A stretch of DNA of 64,000 nt, taken from Ancylostoma caninum (taxonomy: Eukaryota; Nematoda; Chromadorea; Rhabditida; Ancylostomatidae). Positions 20,451 through 41,583 of this stretch are shown here, piece after piece. The number at the start of each line of letters is the position of its first letter. Position 1 is the stretch's first letter. Under the pieces are notes generated by a model, which did not search any database, was not told the DNA's origin, and saw nothing but the letters and a program-made list of their open reading frames with translations. The translations under genes and the position numbers were made by a program. The stretch spans positions 62,001 through 126,000 of the forward strand of contig JBAJFG010000073.1 in the NCBI GenBank assembly GCA_037903475.1, given 5' to 3'.

Positions 20451-21408
20451 ATGGCCAGACAATCTCGAAGAAGAACTACGAATGATGACGCCGGACAGGA
20501 GATGCCGTTATGGGCAAGTACTCTCATTAATAAATTTGATAGCTACTCATCGAGCGTTGAACGTTCTTTAACTCAAACTTTCGATCGCGTGTTCACTCAG
20601 ATCTCCTCTTTACAAAAAACTCAGAATGCCATTCTGGAACGTCTCAGTGAGCTCGAGAGTAAAATTGTTTTGAGTAGTAACTGCTCTATTTCTCAACAAG
20701 GTTCTTTATACTCAGCCATGATCAAGGTTCGTGCCGACTCTTCTAAAATTGAAGAAAAAATGACGTCGATCACATGGGTCGGGATCGATGAGAAGGTCGA
20801 TGAGGAGAGTACCCGTCGATTCGACCAAGAGATCATCAGAGAAGCCGTTCTTACGCCAGGTAACGAAGATCTGATACGAGAATTAGAAGCTGGTCGTATA
20901 ACTTCTCATCGTCACCCCTGTCGGCAAACCCAGAGGCCCACCTGGACGTGGACGAATCATTAAGATCCGTCTTGCTAACCAAGAGCTCAGGGATGCTCTG
21001 CTTTCTCATATGAGATCTGGTCGGCAGAGCCTCACTGAGCAATTTGTCCATTCATTTGCTAGGAGGGATTATACGATGGAGGAATTGAAATTGGATCGGG
21101 CTCTACGCAAACGCGCTGGGGACCTGAACGCCTTGGAGGGTAAGTTGGTTTACATTGTCAGAGATTTTGACATTGTCAAGCTGAAGTACCCTCGCGAGCT
21201 ACCTCGCCATTTGATCACAGGTTCCACTAACTCCTCTAACAGTTCTTCTGCGACGAATTCTACAAGAGTCACTACCAGGGCACAAGCACGTATGCTCAAT
21301 CACTCATCCTTCACCTCTGCCTCACATAATCAGACAGCTACAAATGATATGTTGTTGTCTCAGGTTGTTCAGAGTCAGCCGCCGTGCTCGTCTCCCTATC
21401 TCGCGTAG
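20451..21408 (+). pseudogene. CR1-like ORF1, one frameshift
   Basis: Nucleic-acid-binding chaperone of the element. The first part (20451-20963) has a basic start, then a heptad-rich stretch (SSVERSLTQTFDRVF, LQKTQNAILERLSELESK) that should form a coiled coil. A shift near 20910-20930 moves the frame; it resumes with KPRGPPGRGRIIKIRL and RDYTMEELKLDRALRKRAG, resembling the RRM-like and C-terminal part of such ORF1 proteins, then a Ser/Thr/Asn-rich tail to the stop at 21408. Confidence 0.75.
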
Positions 21409-21433
21409 GACCTCACGCCCTCCAATTGTTTGA

Positions 21434-24218
21434 ATGCGCCCCCCCCCCAATCTCAACCGTAGAAAGTATGAATCCAATAATTTTAACTCAGCTCATGTTA
21501 CTTCCAACGGTCCTATTTATATGTTTAATGCCCGTTCTATTTGCAATAAGTTACCTGACCTGAAACTTCTTCTTACGTCTAACCATTTGATGGTTTTTAT
21601 TACTGAAACTTGGTGCAGACCCGATGTAATTCATAACTCCACCATCTCGCAAGGCTTCGACTACGACATCTACAGGTGCAACAGAGTTAGTGGAATAGCG
21701 GGAGGCGGTATCTTAGCCTTAGTAAGGAAAGATATTAGTCATCATCTCCTATCATCCGTTAACTTCACACCTTATCTCCAATGCCTTGCATTGAATGTTA
21801 CAAACTCAAAACATGCTATCCGAATCTTTCTCATTTATCGTAGCCCCTCATGCGAACCTTCTGCTTTTCGACGGTCCCTCGAGTTTATCAGTGAACTCAC
21901 TCCTGATAACTCCAATATACTTCTCGTCGGGGACTTCAACTTCCCTTCCATCAGCTGGGCGAGTGCAAGCGGCCGCAAAAGCCAAGGTTATGTTTCATCT
22001 AAGGAATTTTTGCATTTCTATGAACACTCGCTTCAACAGCTAGTTTCCACTACCACACATGGGGCGAATATTCCGGACCTCGTACTCGCCAATAACAGGG
22101 GGATCATACGCAACATTAGAGTCCTTCCACCCTTTTCTACGTCTGACCACAGCCAAATATCTTTTGAACTCGACGCTTCCTATACCCAACCACCACAATT
22201 AACAACATATTTAGACTTCCGCAAATGAGTGTTACAATATCTATCTAGACTTTTGCAACGAAATCATATCACATCATTTTCCCATCTCTTCTCACATACA
22301 TGAAGTCAAAAGGTACCCCATTAAAATCCGCAAGCTTGAACAAAAAGTCCGTCACCTCCATCGAGCATATCTTAAGTTTGGCAAACGCAGGTATTTTAGA
22401 CTTGCGAGGAAGCTTAAACGAGAAATAGCTCTTCATCAGTTGGCGGAGGAAGACAAGATTGCCAGTTGCAAAAATCTGAAGATCCTCTACAACTATATAA
22501 ATAGACGTGTTAAAAATCACAGCCATTTGGGTTCCATAATGAAAAATGATGGTTGCATGTGTGAGACGGATAAGCAGAAAGCCGACACATTTGCTTCTTT
22601 CTTTCAAACAGTTTATAAAGAAAATACAATTGATAATGTTTCTTGTCGGCCCTTTACTTCAGCCAGCATTGACTTCATTGATATTAATAGCGAAATTCTC
22701 TACAGAATTATGACCAAACTTCCTTTGCGTAACTCTGAAACCCCGGATAACATCCCATACATTTTTCTCAAAGGCCAAAGGCTGCTCTGGGTCTCACACC
22801 TGTTCTAACCCTCATGTTCAACTGGTTTATTCTTCATGGAGAAGTTCCAACGATGTGACGAGTGGGGTGTGTATAACCTGTCTTCAAAAAAGGATGTCGG
22901 ATAAACGTTTCCAATTACAGGCCTGTTTGTCTGACCTCATGTACCAGTAAAGTTTTGGAGAGAATCGTCTGCAAACAGCTCTATTCATATCTCACTATCA
23001 AACATGTTGTGTCTCCAAACCAACACGGTTTCCTTCCGAAACGGTCAACAGTAACCTCCCTCATGTCTACAACGCCTCTCTGGCAAAGAATTTCTGATTC
23101 ACGTGGCTTTGTCACAGCTTGTTTTGTTGACTACAGCAAAGCCTTTGACACAGTGCCTCTGGATCTTCTCTTCCTCAAACTTGAGGCATATGGAATCAAG
23201 GGAAGTCTCCTGAAATTTTTGAAAGCCTTCCTTTCCCATAGGAAGCAATACGTTGTTGTAGGCAGTTCCTATTCTTACTATTATACAACTCCTAGTGGGG
23301 TGCCGCAAGGCACATGCCTAGGGCCGCTGATGTTCCTCCTTCACATCAATGACCTTCTGAGTGTCTTTCACCTGGTGTTTCCTGCTCCATTTATGCGGAC
23401 GACACCAAGATATATTCAATAAACGACCAACAAAAGATCCAGGTGGCACTAGGTGGTAAACACCTTACTTGAGTGGTCGACTATGTGGGGTTTGGCAATA
23501 TCCCACAAGAAAGACTGTGTCATGTTAATTGGTTCTGGTTCTGACCCTCCCCGAGGCCTAAAATTCTACCTTGGTGATTACGAACTGAAGGTATCTAATT
23601 CAGTGCGAGACCTTGGGATCACATACACTGACAAACTCAAGTTTGACGAGTACATTGCTGATAAAGTTTGCCTCGCATATGCTAGATCAAACTCCATTCT
23701 CCATGCTTTTTCTACTAGGAAAGCGAGTACATTATTTAAACTCTTCACTGCCTATGTGAGACCTATTTTAGAATACTGTACGCCTTTGTGGTCTCCCTCG
23801 AAACAGAAACTAAAAGATGCCATAGAGAATGTTCAAAGAAAATTCACTTCCCGTACATTCGCCAGAAATGGGCTTTTCCACATTCCCTATCCCGAAAGGC
23901 TTTCTCGTCTGAACGGCACCTCGCTAACACTCAGAAGAATTATGCAAGACCAATGTTTGGTGTTTAAAATTTTGAACGGAATTGTGGAAATCGATATGTG
24001 TACTCTGTTCAGTTATTCTAATTCCATATCCCGTACTAGGGGGTCACCAATTCAGGTTGTCAGTGGAGAAAGCTCGCTCTCAACAGTTTTATGATTCTTT
24101 TCTTATCAGAGCTGTGAAAACCTGGAACAATCTACCTGATACAGTGGTCAATTCATCCTCGCCAACATCTTTCTGCACCAAACTTGAACTCGTTCTCAAG
24201 CAGAGGGGGTTCTTCTGA
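21434..24218 (+). pseudogene. CR1-like ORF2, several frameshifts
   Basis: Endonuclease (21434-22228): FNARSICNKLPDL, FITETW, YRCNRVSGIAGGGIL, IYRSP, GDFNFP and the closing STSDHSQISF. Linker continues after a shift near 22230-22440. RT: VCKQLYSYL and NQHGFLPKRST, CFVDYSKAFDTVP, SGVPQGTCLGPLMFLLHINDL; a shift near 23390 disrupts the active site so only part of the YADD box is in frame (the shifted frame reads ADDTKIYS). The C-terminal part (23453-24094) has VSNSVRDLGITYTDKLKFDEY and YVRPILEYCTPLWSP, then a further shift to 24218 (TWNNLPDTVVNS). Non-functional. Confidence 0.83.
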
Positions 24219-24710
24219 TCATTCCATATTCACATATGAACGGTCTCGCTTTTCTTTACTTTCTTTTAGGTACATCAGATTCTACTCCACTCCGTCTGGT
24301 TATCCCGCGCTTAACTCCTGCTGGATTATTTCGTTTTTACTATAAACACACAGTCTCCCCTCAGAGATGTGCCTTTTTTTGTTCTTCATGTGGTTTATGT
24401 TTGTTCATGTTTGCTTTAACTATCAGGAATTATGTCCTTTTCTCCATAAATACATCGCTGTGAATACTGCTCCCGAACTCTACCCTGTTGTGACACCGGG
24501 AAACACGTCCTCATCACTTCTAATCCGAGGGTTTAGCCAGCTAGCCTTTGCCCGTGGGCTCGCTAGTTTTTTTTCTTCTTTGAAACAAAGGGGATAATGC
24601 GACGAGTTTTCCTGCCAAACAACAGCCGTACTCATAGTCGATCATTCTATGTTGCATCTGCTACCGCTCTATCACACAGTAATTGACTAAAAATAAACTA
24701 TAAACTATAA

Positions 24711-25422
24711 TCCGGGCAGATTCCGCAGCGCAGGAGTCGTTTGAGTCCTCCGAATTATGGGAACCTGTACATGATCTGCTCCAATCGAACTTCTCAATCT
24801 GGATCGCCGCTATAGCTCTGCTCATGCTACGAGCAGTTCTTTTGCAAGCCTTTTTCGTCTTTCATCGCCTTTATCAACGCATTCCTTTTCTGTGGATCAA
24901 CGAACACCCCAAAGTTTGTTCCGGGGCTCGGCGCCGGACCCCGTATGAAGCCCCTTTTGCTTTTCGACCCCTTTACGAAATCCAGCTTGCCCACCGACAA
25001 GCCGTGCTGGGGCCTGGGAGGATAGGCCAAGTGCACTCCTAACGCAGCCTGAACGCAGGCGAGACGCACGTATTTGTATATAGTGCGCGGTTACTTGCGG
25101 CAATCGCACACAATTCTCATCTATAACTTGCCTCATTGTGATCTGTGAGGGGAAATCCACGGTGAAAGAATGCGTTCCTCTGACGCAAGCACGCATATGA
25201 CATGAAGTGCCTTTTTTCCCATCAAGTTGTATGCTACATCAAAATTATCTGCATCATGAATAGCAATACCTTTCTCAAGAACACCAATTCAATTCATCAC
25301 ATTTCCTGGATGCCTCTGAGGTAGCCTATGAATTACCACCACTCCAAGGTTTTCTAAGATGCGTTTTGCGAAGACAAAGTGAGATTTTATGACAACATCC
25401 ACATAAATTAGAAAATTTCTAT
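24711..25422. other. Intergenic stretch downstream of NKAP
   Basis: Open frames on both strands in 24824-25196 overlap each other and show no family motif; no gene is claimed. It should include the 3' UTR of the NKAP gene just left of 25423. Confidence 0.45.
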
Positions 25423-34881
<9,459 letters not shown>

Positions 34882-35194
34882 TCTAAATTAATTATGGGAT
34901 TGTTCTAAGTCGTAGCCAGTGTTGCTGCTGAGAGTGAACATTTACCACAACAACAAAACACAAAAGAAGGAAAACAGCCAGCAAGACAGCATTACCAGAC
35001 CTCGACGATGCAGCGGGAATCCTACCAGATATGACAAACAGAAGAGGACAAATACGATAAAAACGAAGCACTACAGCTCACAATGATAAAAAGAATAGTT
35101 TTCCTTCCTTAATCATATGTCCAGAAATTGTTGTTTGCTAAGTTTCGAAAATGTAGCAGTTATTGTCATTGGAGCGTGGAAGCTGGAAGTCCCG
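34882..35194. promoter_or_regulatory. Putative 5' region of NKAP
   Basis: Upstream of the NKAP ATG. A ttaatttag one base before the ATG may be a trans-splice acceptor. No TATA box or other element was recognised. Confidence 0.35.
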
Positions 35195-36093
35195 TACTCA
35201 GACATTCGGACCGGCCGAGCGGCGCGCGACAACCGGCCGAGCGCATGTCGGGAAACCGGCTCAGCCGGTTCCGAGATGCCGCTCGGCCGGTATCAGCGGG
35301 CCGCTCGGCCGGCATGATAAAGGCGCCATTCACTGGTGCATTCAAAATATGGCTAAAAACTCACATACTCAATGCAAAAACACAAAACAGGACATGGAAA
35401 CGTGGACAAATTTTATTAACTTCTTTGGCATGAGGAATAGTACAACAATGAGCATCCTATAACGTCAACAATCTTAAATTGGAACGAGTAGATCTCTGTC
35501 CTTCCATTCGTGTTGGTTCGAATTCGAATTCTGGTCACTAATGGATGTTCCCTAAAACGCATTTTATTGAAAATTGATGAAATCTTCTGACACTGTGGGG
35601 TCATTTCAAATGCTTGTTGAGAACGTTCACATTACTTCGTGTGACGCTGCATTTTTCTTGACGAAATCGGTATTCCTTCTAATTCCTTATAGTATTATAA
35701 TTGTACCGCGACTCCAGGGCATTGGCATTTCGATACGAATCTCATACAATACTCGCTCCAAAATTTCGCTAGAACTTCGCCTACGGGGGTTGTTTGAGTT
35801 GCTGATGTCGTTTCTACATTCGTATTAATATTGCATAGTAGCCACATTTTTACAGGGATACGGCAAGTATACCTCATGTAGAGAAGGCACCTCACAAAAC
35901 CCTCCGAAATCTTACGTAGAGAGGTTGTTTTAGACGCTAATCACAAATTTCAATATTATCTTACAATCTACATCCGTCTTCCTCCCAAAATGGCATTCTC
36001 TCTCAATCTCATGCCGGACACCTATCGTATCCATGTGAAAGTCGATTTACGATGGGATGAAATGGAGATGGGGGGGGGTTACTTGGTATAAGC

Positions 36094-36230
36094 CGATAAT
36101 ATGACCTGTTCTACACGTTCTGACTTGTTTGCAGTTTAGGTAACTAGTGTACATTAGGGGACCTAACGAGTCAGAGCATTCTGGACGTGTCAGCAAACAA
36201 GTCAGAACGTGAAGGACAGTCGATATACCA
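36094..36230. repeat. Short inverted repeat, ~38-bp arms
   Basis: Left arm 36094-36132 and right arm 36193-36230 share acgttctgacttgtttgc exactly and the outer part approximately. Confidence 0.7.
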
Positions 36231-36509
36231 CGTGCCCCCTCTCCAACTCCAGTTTCCCCGGTACGATATAAAACAGCTACAATATTTGTTATCAGCACCT
36301 CAAATAATCCATCGGGGGAAGTTGGGACCAGAAATTTCTTCCGAAGTTTTAAGCGGTAATTGCCGAGCAGTGCCCATGGTTCAAAATGAGCACGATTCTG
36401 GTATTCACATGATCGAATAACCCTTGTTAGCAGGGTGTGAGTGGAAATTATGATCTCGGTATTTTTGGAGCAGACTTAGCCGAGAAGAAGCTGTTTAGAG
36501 TGAATACAG

Positions 36510-36673
36510 GAAGAAGGTAGCAAGACGAGAAACTGACCTTCTGGGCTGATACTACGATAGGCGGACATTTCGCTGACTTCCTTTCGTTGAGGATTTCCAC
36601 GGGATGTTTTGATGTGCTCTTCTAATTCTTCTTCTCGCGCTCGCTCTTCACCAATTTCTGAAAATAAACTCAT
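36510..36673 (-). other. Orphan exon-like segment
   Basis: Minus strand: tttattttcag acceptor (exon from about 36660), an open reading IGEERAREEELEEHIKTSRG continuing NPQRKEVSEMSAYRSISPE, then a gtcagt donor near 36540 (phase 1). It is charged and protein-like but joins nothing in phase nearby. It may be one exon of an unrecognised gene or a relic. A second piece on the same strand (about 36898-36800, reading DYNSNGALFLNKDDLVGLYS, donor gtaagt) is cut off by the MITE at 36903; its phase does not match the first. Confidence 0.25.
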
Positions 36674-36902
36674 CTCACCAAAACATTGAGAATGCACGTA
36701 ATACCATAGGAATACCTCTCAGTCCAGAACGTGGCCGCTCCGAAACGGCAACAGAGTTGTGACTGCTACATTAAATCATCTATCAAACAAAAGTGAATAG
36801 TTTCCAACTTACGCTAGCCTGCACTCTATATATTTCTGAGTACAAGCCTACAAGATCATCTTTGTTTAGAAAGAGAGCACCGTTCGAGTTATAGTCTTGT
36901 CC

Positions 36903-37132
36903 TACTGTCCGAAACGACGAGTCCGCCCACGCTCGCTGAGATCGAGAAGTGGCCACGCTGGCCAGCATTCCACGTCATCATCTCTAATCTGTGTATCACG
37001 TTTCACCGTTATCTTCATGATATCGATTTGACTGTGACGTGTTCGACTTGGTAGTTAACAGCATACGTCCCATCCGCGCCACCTCTCAATCCCCGCGTGC
37101 GCGGGGGGACTCGTCGTTTCTGACAGACTGTA
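36903..37132. mobile_element. Tc1-like MITE, fourth copy
   Basis: Same family as 34-272; left actgtccgaaacgacgagtc, right end ...cgtttctgacagactgta. Complete, about 230 bp. Confidence 0.8.
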
Positions 37133-37919
37133 CCGTTATTACGTCAAGAGGTTACAGTCATTCAACTTAATGTTGTAACTTCTTGAAATCAAACACCTCT
37201 ACAACGTCGAAGTGCGATGCGATCGTAGTTGTGGTCCGACAGTAGCACCAACACATACAACTGCCTGCAAGCAGAACTATTTCTTTCCAACTATATCAAA
37301 CATTACACGACAGGCTGTTACGAACACGTTACCTAACCAAAGAAGGACTTAAAAGCCTGTAAAGAACAACAGAAAGAATTAAAAGACTGTAGAGAGCAAG
37401 CACCTTACAGATATATTCGCCCAATGTTATTTCGAAGCATTTCGAAACTCGCGCTTTGTTACACAGCCTTAATCGCGGACCGCTCAGCCGGTGCGCTATC
37501 ATTGCGGGCCGCTCAGCCGGTGCTAAGCCACGCCCAAAAATATTGGCACGCCGCTCGGCCGGAAAGCCAAATTCGCGCGCCGCTCGGCCGGTGCTAAGCC
37601 ACGCCCAAAAATTTTGGCACGCCGCTCAGCCGGAAAGCCGAATTCGCGCGCCGCTCGGCCGGTCCGAGTGTCTGAGTAAACACTCGTCCCCCCCCCCTCT
37701 CCCCATCATTATCGCACTGGGCAATTCCCATGGTAGTCGTCATGTTTAGTATTTTGCTGTATTCCGCCGTTTGAAGAGCCGGAACTGAATTTCGATAGTG
37801 ATAGCGCGAATCATTAGGAAGATCTAAGAGTTCCAAGTATTAGGTTGGTGCAAAAATAATGCGCGTTTAGTTTTTAGTTCTGGAACGAAAGACGCCAAAT
37901 CAACCTTTTTGCCAAACTC

Positions 37920-40437
37920 ATTTCAGCGAGCTAAAACTCGTCGGCATCGCAGCAGGAACCGCTCGAAATACCACTATAGTTTTGGCTAAGGAAGTATGAG
38001 CAAACGCATACCGCGAAGCTGCCTCCGGATTTTTTCGACGCGGTGTGTCTTGCTTCGAAGGTAAGGAATGTCACGTAGGTGTTCCTGGGGTTTGCGACCC
38101 TCAACTGATTGCGATCATCGAGGAGCATTCATTCAAAACAACATATTCGGTTTTGCAGAACCTCACCGGTAATTGCCGTCAGACCATCCCTCCCTTCAGT
38201 AAGAATAAAAGGATGAAAAGCTCGACGAGCAGATGTTGCGCATACTGAACGAGGACCAATTGATCCTCTTTAAAAGATCTTCTTTGCATCTTTGCAGTGA
38301 AACAATTAAGACCAAACAGTTGGTCGCTTACTGATGCAGTGTGAAGTATAGACCATCTAAGACAAAAAGAAGTGCACTCTCAACAGTTGCATGAGGAAGA
38401 AGCACCGAAACACTGTCAGAAACGGAAGCAACACCAAATCAAGGTCACGGCGACTTTGTGGTGACCTGCTGCAAGAATCGCCCACTACAGCCCATTTTGT
38501 TTTTCTCAGTTGAGAAGCACTTCCAATATATAAATGAAATAATTAAGAAACTCCACTGTGTCAGCCCAGCGTTACTCAATAGCTACACTCTTGCCCAGCA
38601 CCGGCCATACAAATCTCGCACCCCAGAGCCCTTGCAGGCTGGAGCAATCAGGCTAGGAAGCTCCGCCTCATATATTATGACCGAGCCAGAGTCTGTCTCG
38701 GACCCGTGTGCCACGTTACCTCCGGACTAGGTAAACTGAAAAAAAAAGGAACCCCGAGCCAGAGCGGCGCTTCGCGGCGCTCTGTCTCGGGGTTAGTTTT
38801 TGCTAAAACCGATTCTAGTGCCTAAACATTAATAAATGAAATTATATCTGGTGTAAAACGAATGTGGTGTTCAGAACAACATGAATCTTTCTTTTTCCCC
38901 AGTTTTGTCTGCATATTTCTAAAAATTGATGTGGTGAAGTAAAGGGCTGGGGCTGCAATAGATCGTCATCATATCCTCGAGATGTTTCGGCAGGGTCAGT
39001 GAGATGTCTTCGGGATAATTTTTTGTCTCAATTAAGCAGTGGCTGGTATAGAGAATCAACAAAAGTGGCAAACTGAACGATAACAACACGAACGGCTTTG
39101 TTTGTGGTGGGAAATGCTTGATCGAAAAATAAAATCTGAATAGGAAATTCAGTATGAATTCCCTTGTTCAAGGAAGAAGCCTCACCCTTTCCTGACATAA
39201 ATTGACCTTTGGTACAGGATGTCGAACAACATTGTTTCAGGTCCGCTTTCCTTAATGACGTGCCCTACAGGATTGTTGTAATACCTAGGTGTCCCTGGCG
39301 ACAATTGGTCCGAATTATCTCGGCAGCTGCGCTTATTAGCTCTAGAGAACGTAGTGTGGTGACTTAGGCGGATGGGTGGCGCCTGTAGGTCCTCGGGCGG
39401 TTGGGCGGCTCCCTTCGAGGTAAAAAGATGGTTCAGTGGCAAAAGTGTTTATCTCAGTATACACCAGCGTCTTGCTAGTGTCAAAGCAACAATAGAGAGT
39501 GAGGCTGACCCCCGCCCTCACAACATATCGGCACACTCAAGGGTGCCAGAGGCAAAGGTTCTGGCGATACCCCAGAACACGCAGACTGCTAGAGCAACGG
39601 TTGCCAATGTTGCGGAGATGCGAGTGAGGTGCGAGATCTTCGCACCTCATGAAGTTAATACTCACCCGCAACTAACGCTCCTCACCCCGATTCCGGCGGC
39701 AGACGACACCGATCTCGGTGCGCGCGGAGCGGTTGCGCGGCGTCCTCTTTGAAGCAGCGAATGGGCCACAGTTACTGACGTCCATTGTAGATTGCTGCAA
39801 ACTATTTGGTTTCGCAATGCTATCACAAAACTTTCTTAGAATTCCTTGAGGGCCATAGTCGAATAATTCTAGTATATCTCCATAGAATGCGCAATGAATG
39901 GCATAGGAAACTACTCACTTCTAGACCATGTAGTTACTGTGAACAACGCTCAGTTTCTGTACAATAATAAGAAATACAAATGGACATAGGCAGAGACGAT
40001 CTCCCACTTCTAAGTTTTCCTGAACCAGATCTTCTCACTTGGGAGGTTATTTCAGTAGTTTGGTGGTGCTGTAAGGGTGTGATCCGCGGCAACCTTCCCC
40101 ATCCTAGTCGTTGACAGCAGAATCCTAATATTGTAATTTCGGTCTGATTTCTGAAAATCTGCGGTAGATGTGGTTGGCAGTTGTGAGAAGAACCAGGTTT
40201 TCTCCTGCGCTAGGGTAGCGCTATGCCTTTCACTTGGAAACTCACCCGGCAAAAACTGGCACAGTACGGCATCGAGGTGCTCACTCATCCTCGTTTTCCC
40301 TCATACCTTTCCCCTACCGAATATCACTTCTCCCGAGTCCCAGATGCAAACCTGCGACAGCAGCCGACTGCTGACCTGGAGCATGCCGAAATCGCCTTCC
40401 AAAAGTTTTTAGATTTCTGCGATCTCAGTTTTCAATG
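37920..40437 (+). pseudogene. Mariner transposase remnant in two blocks
   Basis: The left block (to about 38300) has LDEQMLRILNEDQLI-like text, comparable to the linker of mariner transposases (KLDKWVPHDLNE). The right block (from about 39890) reads in broken frames as a VTVNNAQFLYNN stretch where the family has the first catalytic Asp (CDEKW), then VISVVWWCCKGVI (family VMVTVWW) and HPRFPSYLSPTEYHF, where the third acidic residue is Glu instead of the usual Asp. Dead by multiple shifts, stops and lost catalytic residues. Confidence 0.7.
38750..38794. repeat. GC-rich hairpin inside the mariner insert
   Basis: aaccccgagccagagcggcg, tip cttcg, then the near-complement cggcgctctgtctcggggtt. Two or three mismatches over a 21-bp stem. 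Confidence 0.75.
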
Positions 40438-40586
40438 AAGAGGCATAGCTTTCTCTACCCATTGTCACGGAAAATTTGGCGAATTAAATGGGCATTAAAC
40501 TGATGGAAAATGTTGTGTTGTAGCCAAGTTATAACACTTTAAACTGAAGTGTTCGTTTCGGCAATTGATTTCGCACCAACCTGATA

Positions 40587-41583
40587 TATTCAATATAGAG
40601 AAAATCTATAGAATAAGGCCTTTTCTATATATGCTCTAGCTGTGGATTTTCTTACTTGAAAGCGTTGCTAATTTCAACTAAATCTCCCAGGTCTTCACTG
40701 TTCTTCAACCAATTGTCTTCTTCCTGTAACTCCATCTTTGAACTCAGTGTATCTCAGTGTATTACGCTTTCCGGAGTGCGCCCGTGCTGCACAATTATAA
40801 GAGCTGTTAAGCTGTTGTTGTTAATGTGACCATTATACCCTTGTTTTTCTTTTCCCGTTTCCTCATATTGTCAGAGCACATGAACTCAACACAATGACAT
40901 GGATATTAAGATATATAATACAGCAGAAACTCAACCTATCAGATCTAGAAAACGTCGCAATAGAAATCCGATCTAGTGCAGGATTTAGCTCATGATCTGC
41001 TCTGAAATCCTTTTTACGTACGACAAACTACCGGATCAAAATAAGTTGTGCAGCACAGTTAGCTCTCAGGAAATGGTTTCGTCGTGCACCATTATTGGAG
41101 ACGGACTTGCTTCTTGGGCTAATTCTGAGTCTTGCTGAAGGATCATCTTGATGCTGTTGAACTATTGGGTCGTCAAATAATCGGCGTTTTTTTCATAATT
41201 TACTTATAACGTTCGTAGTCATTTGAAAGCGCTTCTCTTCAGCCACCCGACCTTTTTAGACACCCAATACGTTTATCCCATAAATCAAACCATATTTTGC
41301 GTGACCAACTAGAAGATCAACTGTTTATTTACAACCTGTCAGTGGAACTATACATGATCAACGGGATGTCTCTAATATCACATCAGGGGGAAACTGTAGC
41401 ATAACACTTGGCGAAGATGCAGAAAATTCATTAGTTAACCGATGATGAAGTGAAATCCAGACTATATTAAGGCATGACAAGTCTCGTGTTTAAAACCAAT
41501 AGTCGAACCGAACTCTTATTTAGTTACCGAAAAAGGAAAAGCTGAGTAACTTCGGATAAATAGATTGTTATCTGGAGCATAGT
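40587..41583. other. Non-coding stretch downstream of the Q-rich gene
   Basis: No exon or repeat recognised. It should contain that gene's 3' UTR next to 41584. Confidence 0.45.

Larger units (their letters stand above)
20320..24710 (+). mobile_element. CR1-like non-LTR retrotransposon, nearly complete but frameshifted
   Basis: Order: a 5' leader with a short tandem repeat, ORF1 (20451-21408), ORF2 (21434-24218), a 3' UTR of about 0.5 kb, and a tail of short AT-rich repeats (aaaataaactataaactataa) ending near 24710. Two ORFs, an apurinic-type endonuclease and the YADD-family RT place it with CR1/Jockey-type elements. It belongs to a different family from the one at 12.9-16 kb, judged by the proteins. 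Confidence 0.85.
35197..37676. mobile_element. Possible DNA transposon with long GC-rich inverted ends
   Basis: The two ends are inverted copies over about 35 bp (ctcagaca(t/c)tcggaccggc, then cgagcggcgcgcga), each bordered by TA (35195-35196, 37677-37678). Inward, both ends carry repeated ccgctcggccgg motifs, more copies on the right (37480-37660), where units alternate with gtgctaagccacgcccaaaa. The 2.4-kb interior has no transposase and contains the MITE at 36903-37132, a short inverted repeat and two exon-like pieces. It could instead be two separate repeat copies. Confidence 0.5.
37840..40584 (+). mobile_element. Mariner element split by ~1.5 kb of other DNA
   Basis: Left end ttaggttggtgcaaaaataa and right end complementary to tcaggttggtgcgaaatcaa, each bordered by TA (37838-37839, 40585-40586). 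The ends match known mariner termini in style. Transposase remnants lie at both sides of foreign sequence at roughly 38.4-39.9 kb. A mariner is normally about 1.3 kb. Confidence 0.75.
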
